Part shown: positions 1-9,190 of the stretch, one piece after another | Position numbering within the stretch: the first letter of the stretch is position 1 | Layout: each line of letters starts with the position of its first letter | Assembly (NCBI RefSeq): GCF_016618195.1 | Contig: NZ_CP067099.1 | Span: 992,001 to 1,056,000 of the forward strand | Source of the DNA: Providencia manganoxydans | GTDB taxonomy: Bacteria; Pseudomonadota; Gammaproteobacteria; Enterobacterales; Enterobacteriaceae | Length of the DNA stretch: 64,000 nt | Direction: 5' to 3' | Program-made: the position numbers and the translations under genes | The notes under the pieces: generated by a model | Seen by the model: the letters and a program-made list of their open reading frames with translations, nothing else | Databases searched by the model: none | Told to the model about the DNA's origin: nothing

Positions 1-3000
1 CAAACCACCATAAGAAAGTAAACTATCTTTTACGGCACGTCGTTCTGCATTAAATGTTAGCTGACTATTTGGTGTTGTATTGAATGACCATTTAGCACCA
101 CCGACCAAAGAAACAATTAAAGCATCACTGTTAGTATGGCCAAAATCCAGTTGGAAATTATCGCTTTTAAGTGAAATGCTTGATTCCAAACCTTGTAATG
201 TGTTACTACCAATTTCATCAGCATGAATATTTTCGCGCAGAGAACTATCAACCAGACTACGGCGATTTGCTCTGATTAGGGCACCGCTACCGACTAAACT
301 TGCATTTTCAGCAGGGGTTTTACCTGAATCGATTACCGATGGAGATATATTCAAGGCTATTTTCATATCTTCAGATACAGGAATTGATAGGCTTACAGTG
401 TCTTTAAACTCCGTTAATTTACTTAGTCCTGACTCTCCTGAATGACTATTAAATTCAATGGTATTATCCAGAGCAATAGCCGTTTTTTGTTGTAACTCGT
501 TGAGCATGATTTCAATATAATTTAACTGCTGTTTTTGTTGAGTACTTTGATTGGTATTTTCGAGGACCTCTCCAGCTAGCGGGTGGTTTATAGGGAAATC
601 ACTTGAGTTTTCAGTAGGGTTAATTAACCCCCATTGAGCTGTTTTTAATAGTTTTATGGCTTGAGTGTTATTTCCTTCAAGTTTAGCGACTCTTGCTGAT
701 AGCATGATGTAGCTTGTTCTGTTACTTGCTGGTATTTGGTTAAAGTATTTTTTTACCGTGGAAATCTCTTTATTAGCTAATGCGATATCCACCAATCCCA
801 TTAAGGCATCCTGATTTTGAGGTGAAATAGATAGAACATAATGATATATGTCAGCTGCCTGATTAGATTGCCCATTGGCTTGGTAAATTCTCCCAGTCGC
901 AAGAAGTAATAAACTGTTATTAGGATTATTTTTGAGCTCGGGTGCTAATATTTGCCAAGCTTCATTTAAATGGCCTTTTTCGCGATATAAGTCAGCTTGC
1001 TCACTTAAATAAGTTGCTCTGATATTATTTATTTCTTTTTCATTCGCTGTAGCCAATAAAGCAGGGGAGTTCATTAAACTTTCTGCTTCGGCAACATAAC
1101 CTAGTCGACGTAAAACGAGAATTTGTTGTCCGTAATCACTTAAGTTTCCTTGAGGCTCTGATAATTGATTTTGGCGGATCAGCTTTAAAGCCATTTGATT
1201 ATCACCGGCATCCATATAGAGTTGGGCTAACCGACCGATATCACTTGGGTTATTTGGTGGCACTTTAATATTTATTTTAAGTGTATTGAGGGCTGCATTA
1301 TTGTTGCCGTTTTCTATATAATGTTTCGCAATGTCGACTTGTTGGTTAAATTTAGCTCGTTGTTTTAACTCAATAATTTCTGATGACTGAGCCTCTGGTG
1401 GAATTTTGTTGGATAAAGTGAGTACATTGCTCCAATTATTTTGCTCTGATGCAAAAATCAGTGCGCTGTGCCAAGCTGCGGTAGAAGGGTAATTAGTCAC
1501 TAGGTTGTTTATCACCGCTGCTGCTTTTTGTTTTTCGCCTTTTTTGTTGAGTACCCGCGCGTAATCAAGATTTAGCCAAGCATTGTTAGGATTTTTATCA
1601 ATTGCTTGTTTTAAAATAGTTTCAGCTTGATTGTCTAAGCCATTATCTAATGCTTGTTGTGCTTCTTTTCGATATTGTTCACTCATATCAATGCGTTGTT
1701 GGTAATAGTGTCTCTCTGAAACGGGAAGAGTTGCGAATAATTGGTTTAACTCAGCATACTTTTTCTGCTCTGCAAATAACCAAACTAACTGCTCTTTAAT
1801 CAATTTATTATTGGGGTATTTTTGATTGAGTTTTTGATAAAGAGATTCTGCACTTGTGTAGTTTTTTTGGTCACGATAAATTTGCCCACGTAGTAAGTCT
1901 AATGTGAGCTGTTGTTGTGAACTGTATGCAGCGGTTTGATCTATATAAGCAAAAGCCTGATCGTACTGCTTATCTCGTGTTAATTTTTTTATCGTGTCCA
2001 GAGAAGAGTAATAACCTATGCTCTCAAGATCTTTTACCCATTGTTTTCGTTTATGATTGTCTGTGCTATTTGCTGCTTCACGTAATCGTATTTCAGCTTG
2101 TTGGTAATCTTTTTGATGTAACGCTACGTAACCAAGTCCTGCCATTGCATCACTATTTTTCGGATCATTCTCTAAGGCAGTAGTAAATTTTTGTTTTGCT
2201 TGTTCAATGCGGCCTTTATTGAGCAGTGTAAATGCCGCTAATATCTCATTGCCACCAACGCTGCGATTATAGTGATCCATAACACGGTTATCGTTTGGCG
2301 AAAGGTTAATAAAGTTTTGATAAAGTGGTAAATCACTTTCATTTGGTTGTAGCCATAGTAATGCTTGCTGAAGAGCATTAATCACGGCAGTGCTTTTATT
2401 ATCGAGCTGGCTAAGCTTTTGTATGCCTTCTCGGCGAGTTTTCTCTTGATAAGTTAATACAGTTGCGAGTACAAGTTGCACTTTACTATCTGAAGGAGAT
2501 TGCAGAGCTTTTTTTCTTAATTCTGATATTGCTAGCTCTAGATGATTTTTACTTCCCGCTAAGGTTTCGTAATATTCAATTGCCAGATCACCACTTGGTG
2601 GATTATTAATAAATAGATTGTTATACGCTTGTATCGCTTGATCGATTTGACCTTTTTGCGCCAATGAGCGGGCTTTTTTAAGTAACGTATCAGACGTATT
2701 TTTTTGCGGATCGAATTGCATTAGCTGCCTGATCCGTTGATCGTTAGGGGAGAATTTTTTGAATCGTTCGATCCATGAGGTAGCATCTTGTTTGTTGCCT
2801 TGTTGGATCTTATAGCGTGACATTAAATATAATGCTTCGATATTATTAGGCTCTATAGCAAAAATTTTATTAAGCGCATCATACGCTAGTTCATAGTTAG
2901 ATTTGCCATGCCAATAATCGGCTTTTTCTAACAGTATCTTGATTGCTGTCTCATTTTCTAAAGAGGTAGCAAATGTTGTACAGGCAGGTATTCCGCATAG

Positions 3001-3039
3001 CAACATGAGTAGCATTTTTGCAAATTTGTTATTTTTCAT
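1..3039 (-). CDS. bcsC: Cellulose synthase outer-membrane subunit BcsC (C-terminus beyond window)
   Basis: This gene encodes the TPR and beta-barrel subunit that carries the growing cellulose chain across the periplasm and outer membrane. The reading frame is open from an ATG at 3039 down to base 1, giving 1013 codons; E. coli BcsC is about 1157 residues, so roughly the last 150 residues of the barrel are missing only because the window ends. It starts with a signal peptide (MKNNKFAKMLLMLLCG, then ACTTFA). A long run of TPR-like helical repeats follows, with motifs such as AMAGLGYVALHQKDYQQAE and ALMGLVDIALANKE. The last visible part (DSLLSYGG) matches the start of the BcsC porin domain. The start lies 1 bp after the bcsB stop, so the two are translationally coupled. 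No bcsZ cellulase gene lies between bcsB and bcsC. Family assignment is confident. Confidence 0.93.
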   Translation of the reverse strand, partial: MKNNKFAKMLLMLLCGIPACTTFATSLENETAIKILLEKADYWHGKSNYELAYDALNKIFAIEPNNIEALYLMSRYKIQQGNKQDATSWIERFKKFSPNDQRIRQLMQFDPQKNTSDTLLKKARSLAQKGQIDQAIQAYNNLFINNPPSGDLAIEYYETLAGSKNHLELAISELRKKALQSPSDSKVQLVLATVLTYQEKTRREGIQKLSQLDNKSTAVINALQQALLWLQPNESDLPLYQNFINLSPNDNRVMDHYNRSVGGNEILAAFTLLNKGRIEQAKQKFTTALENDPKNSDAMAGLGYVALHQKDYQQAEIRLREAANSTDNHKRKQWVKDLESIGYYSSLDTIKKLTRDKQYDQAFAYIDQTAAYSSQQQLTLDLLRGQIYRDQKNYTSAESLYQKLNQKYPNNKLIKEQLVWLFAEQKKYAELNQLFATLPVSERHYYQQRIDMSEQYRKEAQQALDNGLDNQAETILKQAIDKNPNNAWLNLDYARVLNKKGEKQKAAAVINNLVTNYPSTAAWHSALIFASEQNNWSNVLTLSNKIPPEAQSSEIIELKQRAKFNQQVDIAKHYIENGNNNAALNTLKINIKVPPNNPSDIGRLAQLYMDAGDNQMALKLIRQNQLSEPQGNLSDYGQQILVLRRLGYVAEAESLMNSPALLATANEKEINNIRATYLSEQADLYREKGHLNEAWQILAPELKNNPNNSLLLLATGRIYQANGQSNQAADIYHYVLSISPQNQDALMGLVDIALANKEISTVKKYFNQIPASNRTSYIMLSARVAKLEGNNTQAIKLLKTAQWGLINPTENSSDFPINHPLAGEVLENTNQSTQQKQQLNYIEIMLNELQQKTAIALDNTIEFNSHSGESGLSKLTEFKDTVSLSIPVSEDMKIALNISPSVIDSGKTPAENASLVGSGALIRANRRSLVDSSLRENIHADEIGSNTLQGLESSISLKSDNFQLDFGHTNSDALIVSLVGGAKWSFNTTPNSQLTFNAERRAVKDSLLSYGGL

Positions 3040-3040
3040 C

Positions 3041-5347
3041 TTATTTTTTCGTCCCTGATAAACGCTTAGACTCATGTGCTTTTAATCGCTGGAATAAATA
3101 AAAACTGATTAAAAACAATGATCCAAATAATATGGTCATCAATAAAAATAGATGCTGACTAAAAAACCAGATGGTTAAAGTAAATAATGGTAATTCGCCT
3201 GATAGGAATGATGGGGTTAATCGTAGGATTTTTACATCATCAAGGTCGCTGAATAGCAATGTGTCACCTGATTCAATTTGTTGCCGTCCTGGAGTAATCA
3301 TATCTGTTGCTAGCTTATTTAATTGAGCTGAGTTGGTTGCAGTCAGAATGGTAACGATCTTGTCAGAAGACCATGGTGATTTAAAGCTAAGAGAGCCACG
3401 CCATTGATGAGTGTTCAATAAAAAATTATTGGCTTCTTCAAATTGATTTTTCCACTCACCCAATAGCAATAACTTTGTTTTATGTATAAGTGATGGCGAA
3501 GAAATTTGTAAGTTACCTTGGTTATAGTGATAGGGCGTATCTGAAAGTAGTGGTTGAATTGCAGAGAAATCTTTTAATTTGTTAATAATGATAATATTTG
3601 ATGATTTTAATTTTGAATTAGATTGTATTTTTTCAAAATGATTAAATAGCGTTAAATTCCTGACAGGAAAACCAGTAATACGCCCAGAATGCTCCATGAG
3701 ATTGAGCAATAAAGCCACTTCATCTTTTTCAGGTTGCTCAGGTACTAAAATAGAGGTGTCTGATAAATCGGCATACTTGGTAAACGGAAATAATCCACTC
3801 AGGAACCAAGCGCTATTGGGTAATTCACCAAAGTGACCAATATTGCGTAAATCAAGTGTTGAACTAGGTAGTATTTGGTTGACAATATCGTTATTGCTAA
3901 GAATATTACAAGGTGTGTCACTATTTGGAGTGATATTGAAGTAAAAACTTAATTTATTTTCCCCTTGAAAGCGCGTGTTATCTAAATAAAGGGTTGTACT
4001 ATTGTTACTTTGAGATTCAAAGAAATCAATAATAGGGGCTACAATAGTATGATTTTTTGCATTCACATTTTTTAAAAATTGCTTATTAAGTGCAATGGTT
4101 AACATTGAATTATCAACATCAAACCAATTTTTCCGGTCAAAAGTATAATCAATTTTTAAAGGAATTTTATCACCTGAAAGCATAAACATATCAGGAGGAA
4201 GCCTAAAATTGATTTTCTTCTCCTCATTCCAAAACATATGTGCTTGTAGTGCATCAGGACTTTTGATTAATTGACTAAATGGGATAATTTTTTTAGCTGA
4301 AAGCCAGTTAGGAGCATCGTAAGCTTGACGTTTATGGACGGTGTGAGGTTGCACTTGCATAGTGCTATTATCAGTTAAATCAGTACGAAAGAGTTGGTAA
4401 GCAGCTTGTCGTAATTCATCTGTATTACGACCACTGACAACGAGTAATTTGTATTTTTTATTGTTGGGATTATCAATAAGTTTTAAGCTTGAGCCATTAG
4501 GATCGGCGAATGATTGGCCTGAAATAGTTTCACCTAGTGTTGTGAATAAAATAGCATGCTTTTCAGGGATCTCATCAAAATAAACGTTAAAGTCATTTTC
4601 TTTTTCGTCGCTTTTGATGCCAAAAATAGAGGCTACGATTGCAGAAGAGACCAAGCTATCTGAGGTTGGAGAAGCAGAATAAATAAAAGTCAGCTCATTT
4701 CTATTAATTTTTAAAGGATCTAAGAATGGGCGCGGGAAATCCGCCAGTGATTTTCGAGTATTCATCAGGATCCCTTTCATGGTCATTGAACTAGATGGGG
4801 CTATTTTGACCACCAGATTTTTGAGATCGGGTCGCTGGCATGTCCATTCATTATTAATGATGTCATCATTACTAATGACTTGAAAATTTAAGTTATTCTT
4901 TGATGACAATAGAGAATTAGGAATTTTTAAAGTAAAAATAGAACGGTTTTCATCGACTTGCGATAGAGGAACTGCACCTAAAGATTGGCCATTTAAGATA
5001 ATTTGTAAATTTTCTTTTTCAATGTTGTCTGCTTGATTGACGGATATAACAATTCGCATATCAGAATTAATGGCAATAAAATCATAAGGTAGGGTAAAAC
5101 TGACCCCAGATTGTAGTTTACTACTCGTTAGTGTTAGCCCTTTGGTTAATCCTAATTTTTTAAGTGATATTTCTTCAGACGTTGTCTCAACATTGTTTTT
5201 GTTATCGGATAAATTGTTATTTAAAATAAAGTCTAAGTCAGTAGACAGCTTTGTATATTCACTTTCTAGCGGTTGTGCGAAAGCAGTGATACTTTGCATC
5301 AGCAACATACTAATGATTAATAATAAGCTCATGTAGCGACTAGGCAT
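3041..5347 (-). CDS. bcsB: Cellulose synthase periplasmic subunit BcsB
   Basis: This is the membrane-anchored periplasmic partner of BcsA, which guides the nascent glucan through the periplasm and activates the synthase. The protein is 768 residues, close to E. coli BcsB (779). It has a Sec signal peptide (residues 1-24, ending AFAQ), alternating carbohydrate-binding and ferredoxin-like domains, and a C-terminal membrane helix near residues 728-757 with a basic tail (KAHESKR). The start overlaps the end of bcsA by 8 bp and the stop is followed by bcsC after 1 bp, so A-B-C form one tightly coupled operon. Assignment rests on length, topology and position; the domain families are known for BcsB and not separately proven here. 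Confidence 0.93.
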   Translation of the reverse strand: MPSRYMSLLLIISMLLMQSITAFAQPLESEYTKLSTDLDFILNNNLSDNKNNVETTSEEISLKKLGLTKGLTLTSSKLQSGVSFTLPYDFIAINSDMRIVISVNQADNIEKENLQIILNGQSLGAVPLSQVDENRSIFTLKIPNSLLSSKNNLNFQVISNDDIINNEWTCQRPDLKNLVVKIAPSSSMTMKGILMNTRKSLADFPRPFLDPLKINRNELTFIYSASPTSDSLVSSAIVASIFGIKSDEKENDFNVYFDEIPEKHAILFTTLGETISGQSFADPNGSSLKLIDNPNNKKYKLLVVSGRNTDELRQAAYQLFRTDLTDNSTMQVQPHTVHKRQAYDAPNWLSAKKIIPFSQLIKSPDALQAHMFWNEEKKINFRLPPDMFMLSGDKIPLKIDYTFDRKNWFDVDNSMLTIALNKQFLKNVNAKNHTIVAPIIDFFESQSNNSTTLYLDNTRFQGENKLSFYFNITPNSDTPCNILSNNDIVNQILPSSTLDLRNIGHFGELPNSAWFLSGLFPFTKYADLSDTSILVPEQPEKDEVALLLNLMEHSGRITGFPVRNLTLFNHFEKIQSNSKLKSSNIIIINKLKDFSAIQPLLSDTPYHYNQGNLQISSPSLIHKTKLLLLGEWKNQFEEANNFLLNTHQWRGSLSFKSPWSSDKIVTILTATNSAQLNKLATDMITPGRQQIESGDTLLFSDLDDVKILRLTPSFLSGELPLFTLTIWFFSQHLFLLMTILFGSLFLISFYLFQRLKAHESKRLSGTKK

Positions 5348-7448
5348 GTTGCTGCTCTTTATTTGGTGTGGATAGAATTATTGAATTATTTGGTGATTTT
5401 TTATCTTTGCGGATAATAAATAATCCAATGGCACACTGTAAGACATCAGCAAATGCTCTTAATGGTTTATCTGCTACATGTTGTGAGCTCAGCCATGCAT
5501 CAGCACGAGTGAGTACGACACGAACAACATCACGCCGTATATTATCTGTTAAATGAGCGAATTCCATTCTCAAATAGGCACCATCAATCCATGTTTTTTG
5601 GATTGGAATTAGTGCTTTTTCTTTTCCTACGCCAATTGATATTTGTGTGACATATTCTTGTGTAGGGTTATGCTTAAATGGATAATTAAGCCTTACACCA
5701 TTCATAGATAAGTCAACAGAGTGAGTTTCTATCTGGCTCTCATCAGAAAAATAAACAGTAACCGGTAATATTGCAGACACTCGGGTTGTACGTCGTAATT
5801 GTTTAGTTTCTTTCGCTACGGCTATCGAAGCTAATACAATGAGTAGACTGTAAACTCCCCACATTAAATTGATAATAATGACTCCATTATCAATATAACT
5901 GTACATACCAATAGCCCATTTAGTTAGCGCCATACTAATACCAAGTACTAAAAGCAGCGCAACGACAATTAAAGGACGAACAGCGGTATGATCGAAATAA
6001 TTTTTATCAGTTAAGTCACCTTTGTCTGTGACGTTAAATTTACCGAGTTTTGGTGAAATTAGACTCATCAGGGTAGGGAGTATTAGATGAAATGCCATGA
6101 CAGTTTCATAAATTTCACCCCAGAAGGAATAACGGTAATTGCCAACTAACTTTGAGTTTACATAGTTAGAGGTAATTAAGTGTGGCAATGCATAAGAAAA
6201 TATCAATGCTGCTGATGATGAAATAATATTTAGGTCGAATAAAATAAATACTAATGGTGATAGTAAAAAGGTGGCTCTAGGTAAGCCATATTGGAAATGT
6301 AGCATAGCATTGAGATAACAAATACGTTGTGTGAAAGATAATCCACGCCCAAGCATTGGGTTATCAACTCGAAAAATTTGCGTCATTCCTCTAGCCCAAC
6401 GAATACGCTGGTTGATATGTAATGTTAACCGTTCAGTAGCTAAACCTGCTGATAAGGGGATCGCTAAGAATGCGGTATTCCAGCCTTTACGTTGTAATTT
6501 TAATGCGGTATGAGCATCTTCGGTTACGGTCTCGACGGCAAAACCATTCGTTTCTGCTAATGCTCTGCGGCGGATCACTGCACATGAACCACAGAAAAAG
6601 GCAGCATTCCAGTTATCATTGCCTTGCTGAACGGGACCATAAAATAACGAGCCTTCATGAGGTGCTCTTTTGGCTGCTTTGAGGTTACGTTCAAAGGGAT
6701 CTTTTGAGTAAAAATGATGCGGAGTTTGTATCAGTGCAAGCTTATCATCTACTAAGAAAGCGCCAACTGTCGCTTGCAAAAATACCCGTGTAGCAACATG
6801 GTCGCAATCAAAAATACAAATAAGTTCTCCCTCTGTTTTTGTTAGAGCGTGATTTAAATTACCCGCTTTAGCATGGTTATTATCTGGACGAGTGATATAA
6901 CCGACATTGACCCCTTCGGCAAATTGACGAAATTCTTCGCGTTTCCCATCATCTAATATAAATATCTTAAGTTTATCTTTCGGATATTCAATACATTGAG
7001 CTGCGAGTACAGTATCTTTGACAATATCGATACTTTCATTATAAGTTGGTATAAATAGATCGACGGTTGGCCATAGTGTTGTATCTCGTGGCAAGGGTTC
7101 TATGGTTCTTTTTAGTGGCCAACATGTTTGAATATAGCCGAAAAGCAAAATAGCTAATGAGTATAGCTCTGCAATAAAAAGTAATGAGCCTAGAATTAAC
7201 TCAATATAAGAATCAAAATAAAGTGTTGTTGTTGCTCTCCACCAGATATAACGTGATGTACACAGTAAAGAGATTAATATCATAGTGAGTTGAATTTTTT
7301 TACCTTTAAATATACCAATAAAAAAAGTCAATATAACAAGTACGCATCCTAATAAAAGTTGCCTTTCACTATCCAGTGGGATAATGATTAATAAAAGAAA
7401 TAATAGCAATAAAAGTATTGAGCTAAAAAACTTGAATGTTTTCTGCAT
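5340..7448 (-). CDS. bcsA: Cellulose synthase catalytic subunit BcsA (UDP-forming)
   Basis: BcsA polymerises UDP-glucose into beta-1,4-glucan at the inner membrane and threads the product through its own channel. The GT2 signatures are all visible: LDDG at 165-168, DCD at 214-216, TED at 309-311 and QRIRW at 347-351, together with FNVTDKG at 471-477 of the gating-loop region. Eight or so hydrophobic segments flank the catalytic domain. A C-terminal PilZ domain carries the cyclic-di-GMP motifs RRTTR (552-556) and DLSMNG (579-584), so activation by c-di-GMP is expected. The 702-residue length lacks the N-terminal extension of the 872-residue E. coli protein and resembles shorter BcsA forms. It overlaps bcsB by 8 bp. 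No bcsQ is found upstream; a 109-codon gene sits there instead. Confidence 0.96.
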   Translation of the reverse strand: MQKTFKFFSSILLLLLFLLLIIIPLDSERQLLLGCVLVILTFFIGIFKGKKIQLTMILISLLCTSRYIWWRATTTLYFDSYIELILGSLLFIAELYSLAILLFGYIQTCWPLKRTIEPLPRDTTLWPTVDLFIPTYNESIDIVKDTVLAAQCIEYPKDKLKIFILDDGKREEFRQFAEGVNVGYITRPDNNHAKAGNLNHALTKTEGELICIFDCDHVATRVFLQATVGAFLVDDKLALIQTPHHFYSKDPFERNLKAAKRAPHEGSLFYGPVQQGNDNWNAAFFCGSCAVIRRRALAETNGFAVETVTEDAHTALKLQRKGWNTAFLAIPLSAGLATERLTLHINQRIRWARGMTQIFRVDNPMLGRGLSFTQRICYLNAMLHFQYGLPRATFLLSPLVFILFDLNIISSSAALIFSYALPHLITSNYVNSKLVGNYRYSFWGEIYETVMAFHLILPTLMSLISPKLGKFNVTDKGDLTDKNYFDHTAVRPLIVVALLLVLGISMALTKWAIGMYSYIDNGVIIINLMWGVYSLLIVLASIAVAKETKQLRRTTRVSAILPVTVYFSDESQIETHSVDLSMNGVRLNYPFKHNPTQEYVTQISIGVGKEKALIPIQKTWIDGAYLRMEFAHLTDNIRRDVVRVVLTRADAWLSSQHVADKPLRAFADVLQCAIGLFIIRKDKKSPNNSIILSTPNKEQQHA

Positions 7449-7484
7449 ATAATTAACTCATGTCCATATTACTTTAAAATAAAA

Positions 7485-7814
7485 TTATTTTTTACTGATA
7501 CTTGAAAATAGTACACTGAGTATAATAGCTTGCTCGGTATGAGACGTGGAAGCATTTATTTCATTATAATAATGGTTATTATTGTAATTAATAAAATTTT
7601 TAAATTCATTTGCTGATGTAAGGTTATCCTGTGATGGAGCTTTTTCTATCGTTTTGAGCTGATTATCTTTTTTATCTGATATTGGTGTATCTGATCTAGG
7701 TGCTATATTGGATAATAGCTGTCCACTACCAGATGCAGTGGTTTCTTCAATTTCAAGAAAAGAAAAATTATCCATTTTAAGCTGTCGGCTTAATGAATTT
7801 AAATCATCGTACAT
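7485..7814 (-). CDS. Putative cellulose synthesis accessory protein, BcsR/BcsP-like N-terminus
   Basis: This 109-codon gene is the first of the cellulose operon, 36 bp before bcsA. Its start has a good ribosome site (GAAGG, 7 bp before ATG). The N-terminus MYDDLNSLSRQLKMDNFSF followed by LEIE matches the pattern D-D-[IL]-x2-L-x3-[FL] ... [YF]-x-[ED]-I that I recall for the short BcsR and BcsP cellulose proteins. The rest is polar and low in recognisable structure (Asn- and Ser-rich, with YNNNHYYNE near 75-83), ending in a small hydrophobic stretch, AIILSVLFSS. A role in regulating or assembling the BcsA complex is inference from position plus this one motif. It is not BcsQ, which is a MinD-like ATPase of about 250 residues. 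Confidence 0.5.
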   Translation of the reverse strand: MYDDLNSLSRQLKMDNFSFLEIEETTASGSGQLLSNIAPRSDTPISDKKDNQLKTIEKAPSQDNLTSANEFKNFINYNNNHYYNEINASTSHTEQAIILSVLFSSISKK

Positions 7815-8239
7815 AGTTAACCTTCACCCTGAGAATAGCAAACGCAGTTACACATAAGATGAGTGATTTTTACCATGGTATTTTAGGTAAATCATCTTAT
7901 TTTGATATAATATTTAGTTATAATATTACTTAAAAAACTCCAATTGATAATATGTAAATAATCTAGAGGGATACACTGTGTAACTTTATGATTTGATTTT
8001 TAAATATGGGGTAATTATGAATTTTGAATAAATAGTAGTTATTAATTTATCGCTTATTTATAACTATTTTAAATGAGTATTTGAAAGAATTAAAAATGCT
8101 AAAGAATAAAATTAGTATTTATTGATAGATAATATAAATTATTTTATTTTTTTATGACAAATAGAGCTCGAAAAATGAGCTAATTAATGAATAAATAAAT
8201 TATTTGTATGCAAATAAACTGTTGCTTACTAGCAACCGG
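7815..8239 (-). promoter_or_regulatory. AT-rich upstream region of the bcs operon
   Basis: These 425 bases lie between the end of hpaA and the start of the cellulose operon and hold no convincing gene. The strand pointing to bcs contains several AT-rich stretches that could serve as -10 boxes, but I cannot fix one promoter. An imperfect dyad (GATTTTTACC ... GGTAAATC) sits at about 7868-7894, roughly 55-80 bp before the first start codon, where an operator could lie. The remainder is nearly pure A/T with short homopolymers. Confidence 0.35.
8221..8236 (-). terminator. Short hairpin after hpaA
   Basis: A 6-bp perfect stem (GTTGCT / AGCAAC) with a 4-base loop begins 3 bp after the hpaA stop codon. 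On the minus strand it is followed by AGTTTATTTG, a poor U-tract, so it is a weak terminator at best. It would separate the hpa cluster from the cellulose operon. Confidence 0.35.
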
Positions 8240-9124
8240 CTAATGAATATTTTTATCTCTCCATTGGCTAGGCGAGTCACCAACCAATCGGTTAAAAAAT
8301 CGCGCAAAGTAAGCAGGATCTTTAAAACCCAGTTGATAGGCGATTTCAGAGACTGGACTATCACAAAATAGCAGCATACGTTTGGCTTCTCGTAACAACC
8401 GGTCGAATATCAAGCGTTTCGGTGGGCGATTAGCAAACCGTCGGCACATATCTTTAAGCCGAGATTCTGTAACGCCTAATTTATCAGCATATTCTGGGAT
8501 GGAAAGATGCTCGTGATAATGTGCATCAATAAGTTGGTTAAAACGTTGAAATAATCGATGCTCTCCTCTAACGCCACTGACCGGATGGTCATCAAGTGGA
8601 ATGGAACGAAGTAAAAAAGTAAATAAGGCTTGAGCGAGGGAGGAAAGTACTTGATCTCGCCCAGCGTAGCTGTTTGATGATTCGCGCGCCATCAATGACC
8701 AATAATAGTTAAAAGTTTCTAGATCGTCAGGCTTATCCGCGACCGATAAGCAAATAGCAGGAATTGCCACCAAATCAGGATTAGCTGGATAGAGTGATTC
8801 TAATAATGGAATAATCAGATCCTGCCGTACCGTAAGCACGTGGCCATCAGTATCTTCTTGAGTAAAGAAAGCATGAGGGATAGAAGGCGGGGTAAGTATA
8901 AAAAGCGGAGCCTGAACGGAATAGCGCTGTTCGTCAAGTTGCAGTGTGATATGCCCTGTCTCAAGATAATGCAGTTGGAAGAAGCCATCGTGTCGGTGAG
9001 CTTGCATATCCCGACCAAAAAATGCGGCCATATTACCAAAGGTTTGGTAATGGACATCATCATTTCCCTGTGTCTCATCATAATCTTTACTGATATCGAT
9101 ATTGGTTATTAGCGATGACACCAC
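8240..9124 (-). CDS. hpaA: 4-hydroxyphenylacetate catabolism activator HpaA (AraC/XylS family)
   Basis: HpaA is the AraC-type activator associated with the 4-hydroxyphenylacetate pathway. The N-terminal cupin half contains the family stretch DDVHYQTFGNMAAFFGRDM and HRHDGFFQLHY near residues 22-52. The C-terminal 100 residues carry two helix-turn-helix motifs, EYADKLGVTESRLKDMCRRF and SEIAYQLGFKDPAYFARFF, with the usual AraC ending. Length is 294 residues, as expected for HpaA. The start is a GTG at 9124, supported by AAGGA 6-7 bp upstream; no ATG lies in frame at the right place. It follows hpaX by 66 bp. In E. coli W hpaA precedes hpaBC; here the next genes are the bcs operon. Confidence 0.92.
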   Translation of the reverse strand: MVSSLITNIDISKDYDETQGNDDVHYQTFGNMAAFFGRDMQAHRHDGFFQLHYLETGHITLQLDEQRYSVQAPLFILTPPSIPHAFFTQEDTDGHVLTVRQDLIIPLLESLYPANPDLVAIPAICLSVADKPDDLETFNYYWSLMARESSNSYAGRDQVLSSLAQALFTFLLRSIPLDDHPVSGVRGEHRLFQRFNQLIDAHYHEHLSIPEYADKLGVTESRLKDMCRRFANRPPKRLIFDRLLREAKRMLLFCDSPVSEIAYQLGFKDPAYFARFFNRLVGDSPSQWRDKNIH

Positions 9125-9190
9125 ATTGATCCTTTAGGTTATCAAGCGGGCCGTAAGCTATTTGCCTACAGCCCAGATTATTATGTTTAT

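Noticed and set aside
7868-7894. Dyad ahead of the bcs operon as a specific operator
   Set aside because: Imperfect and in very AT-rich DNA; mentioned in the regional entry but no regulator can be named.
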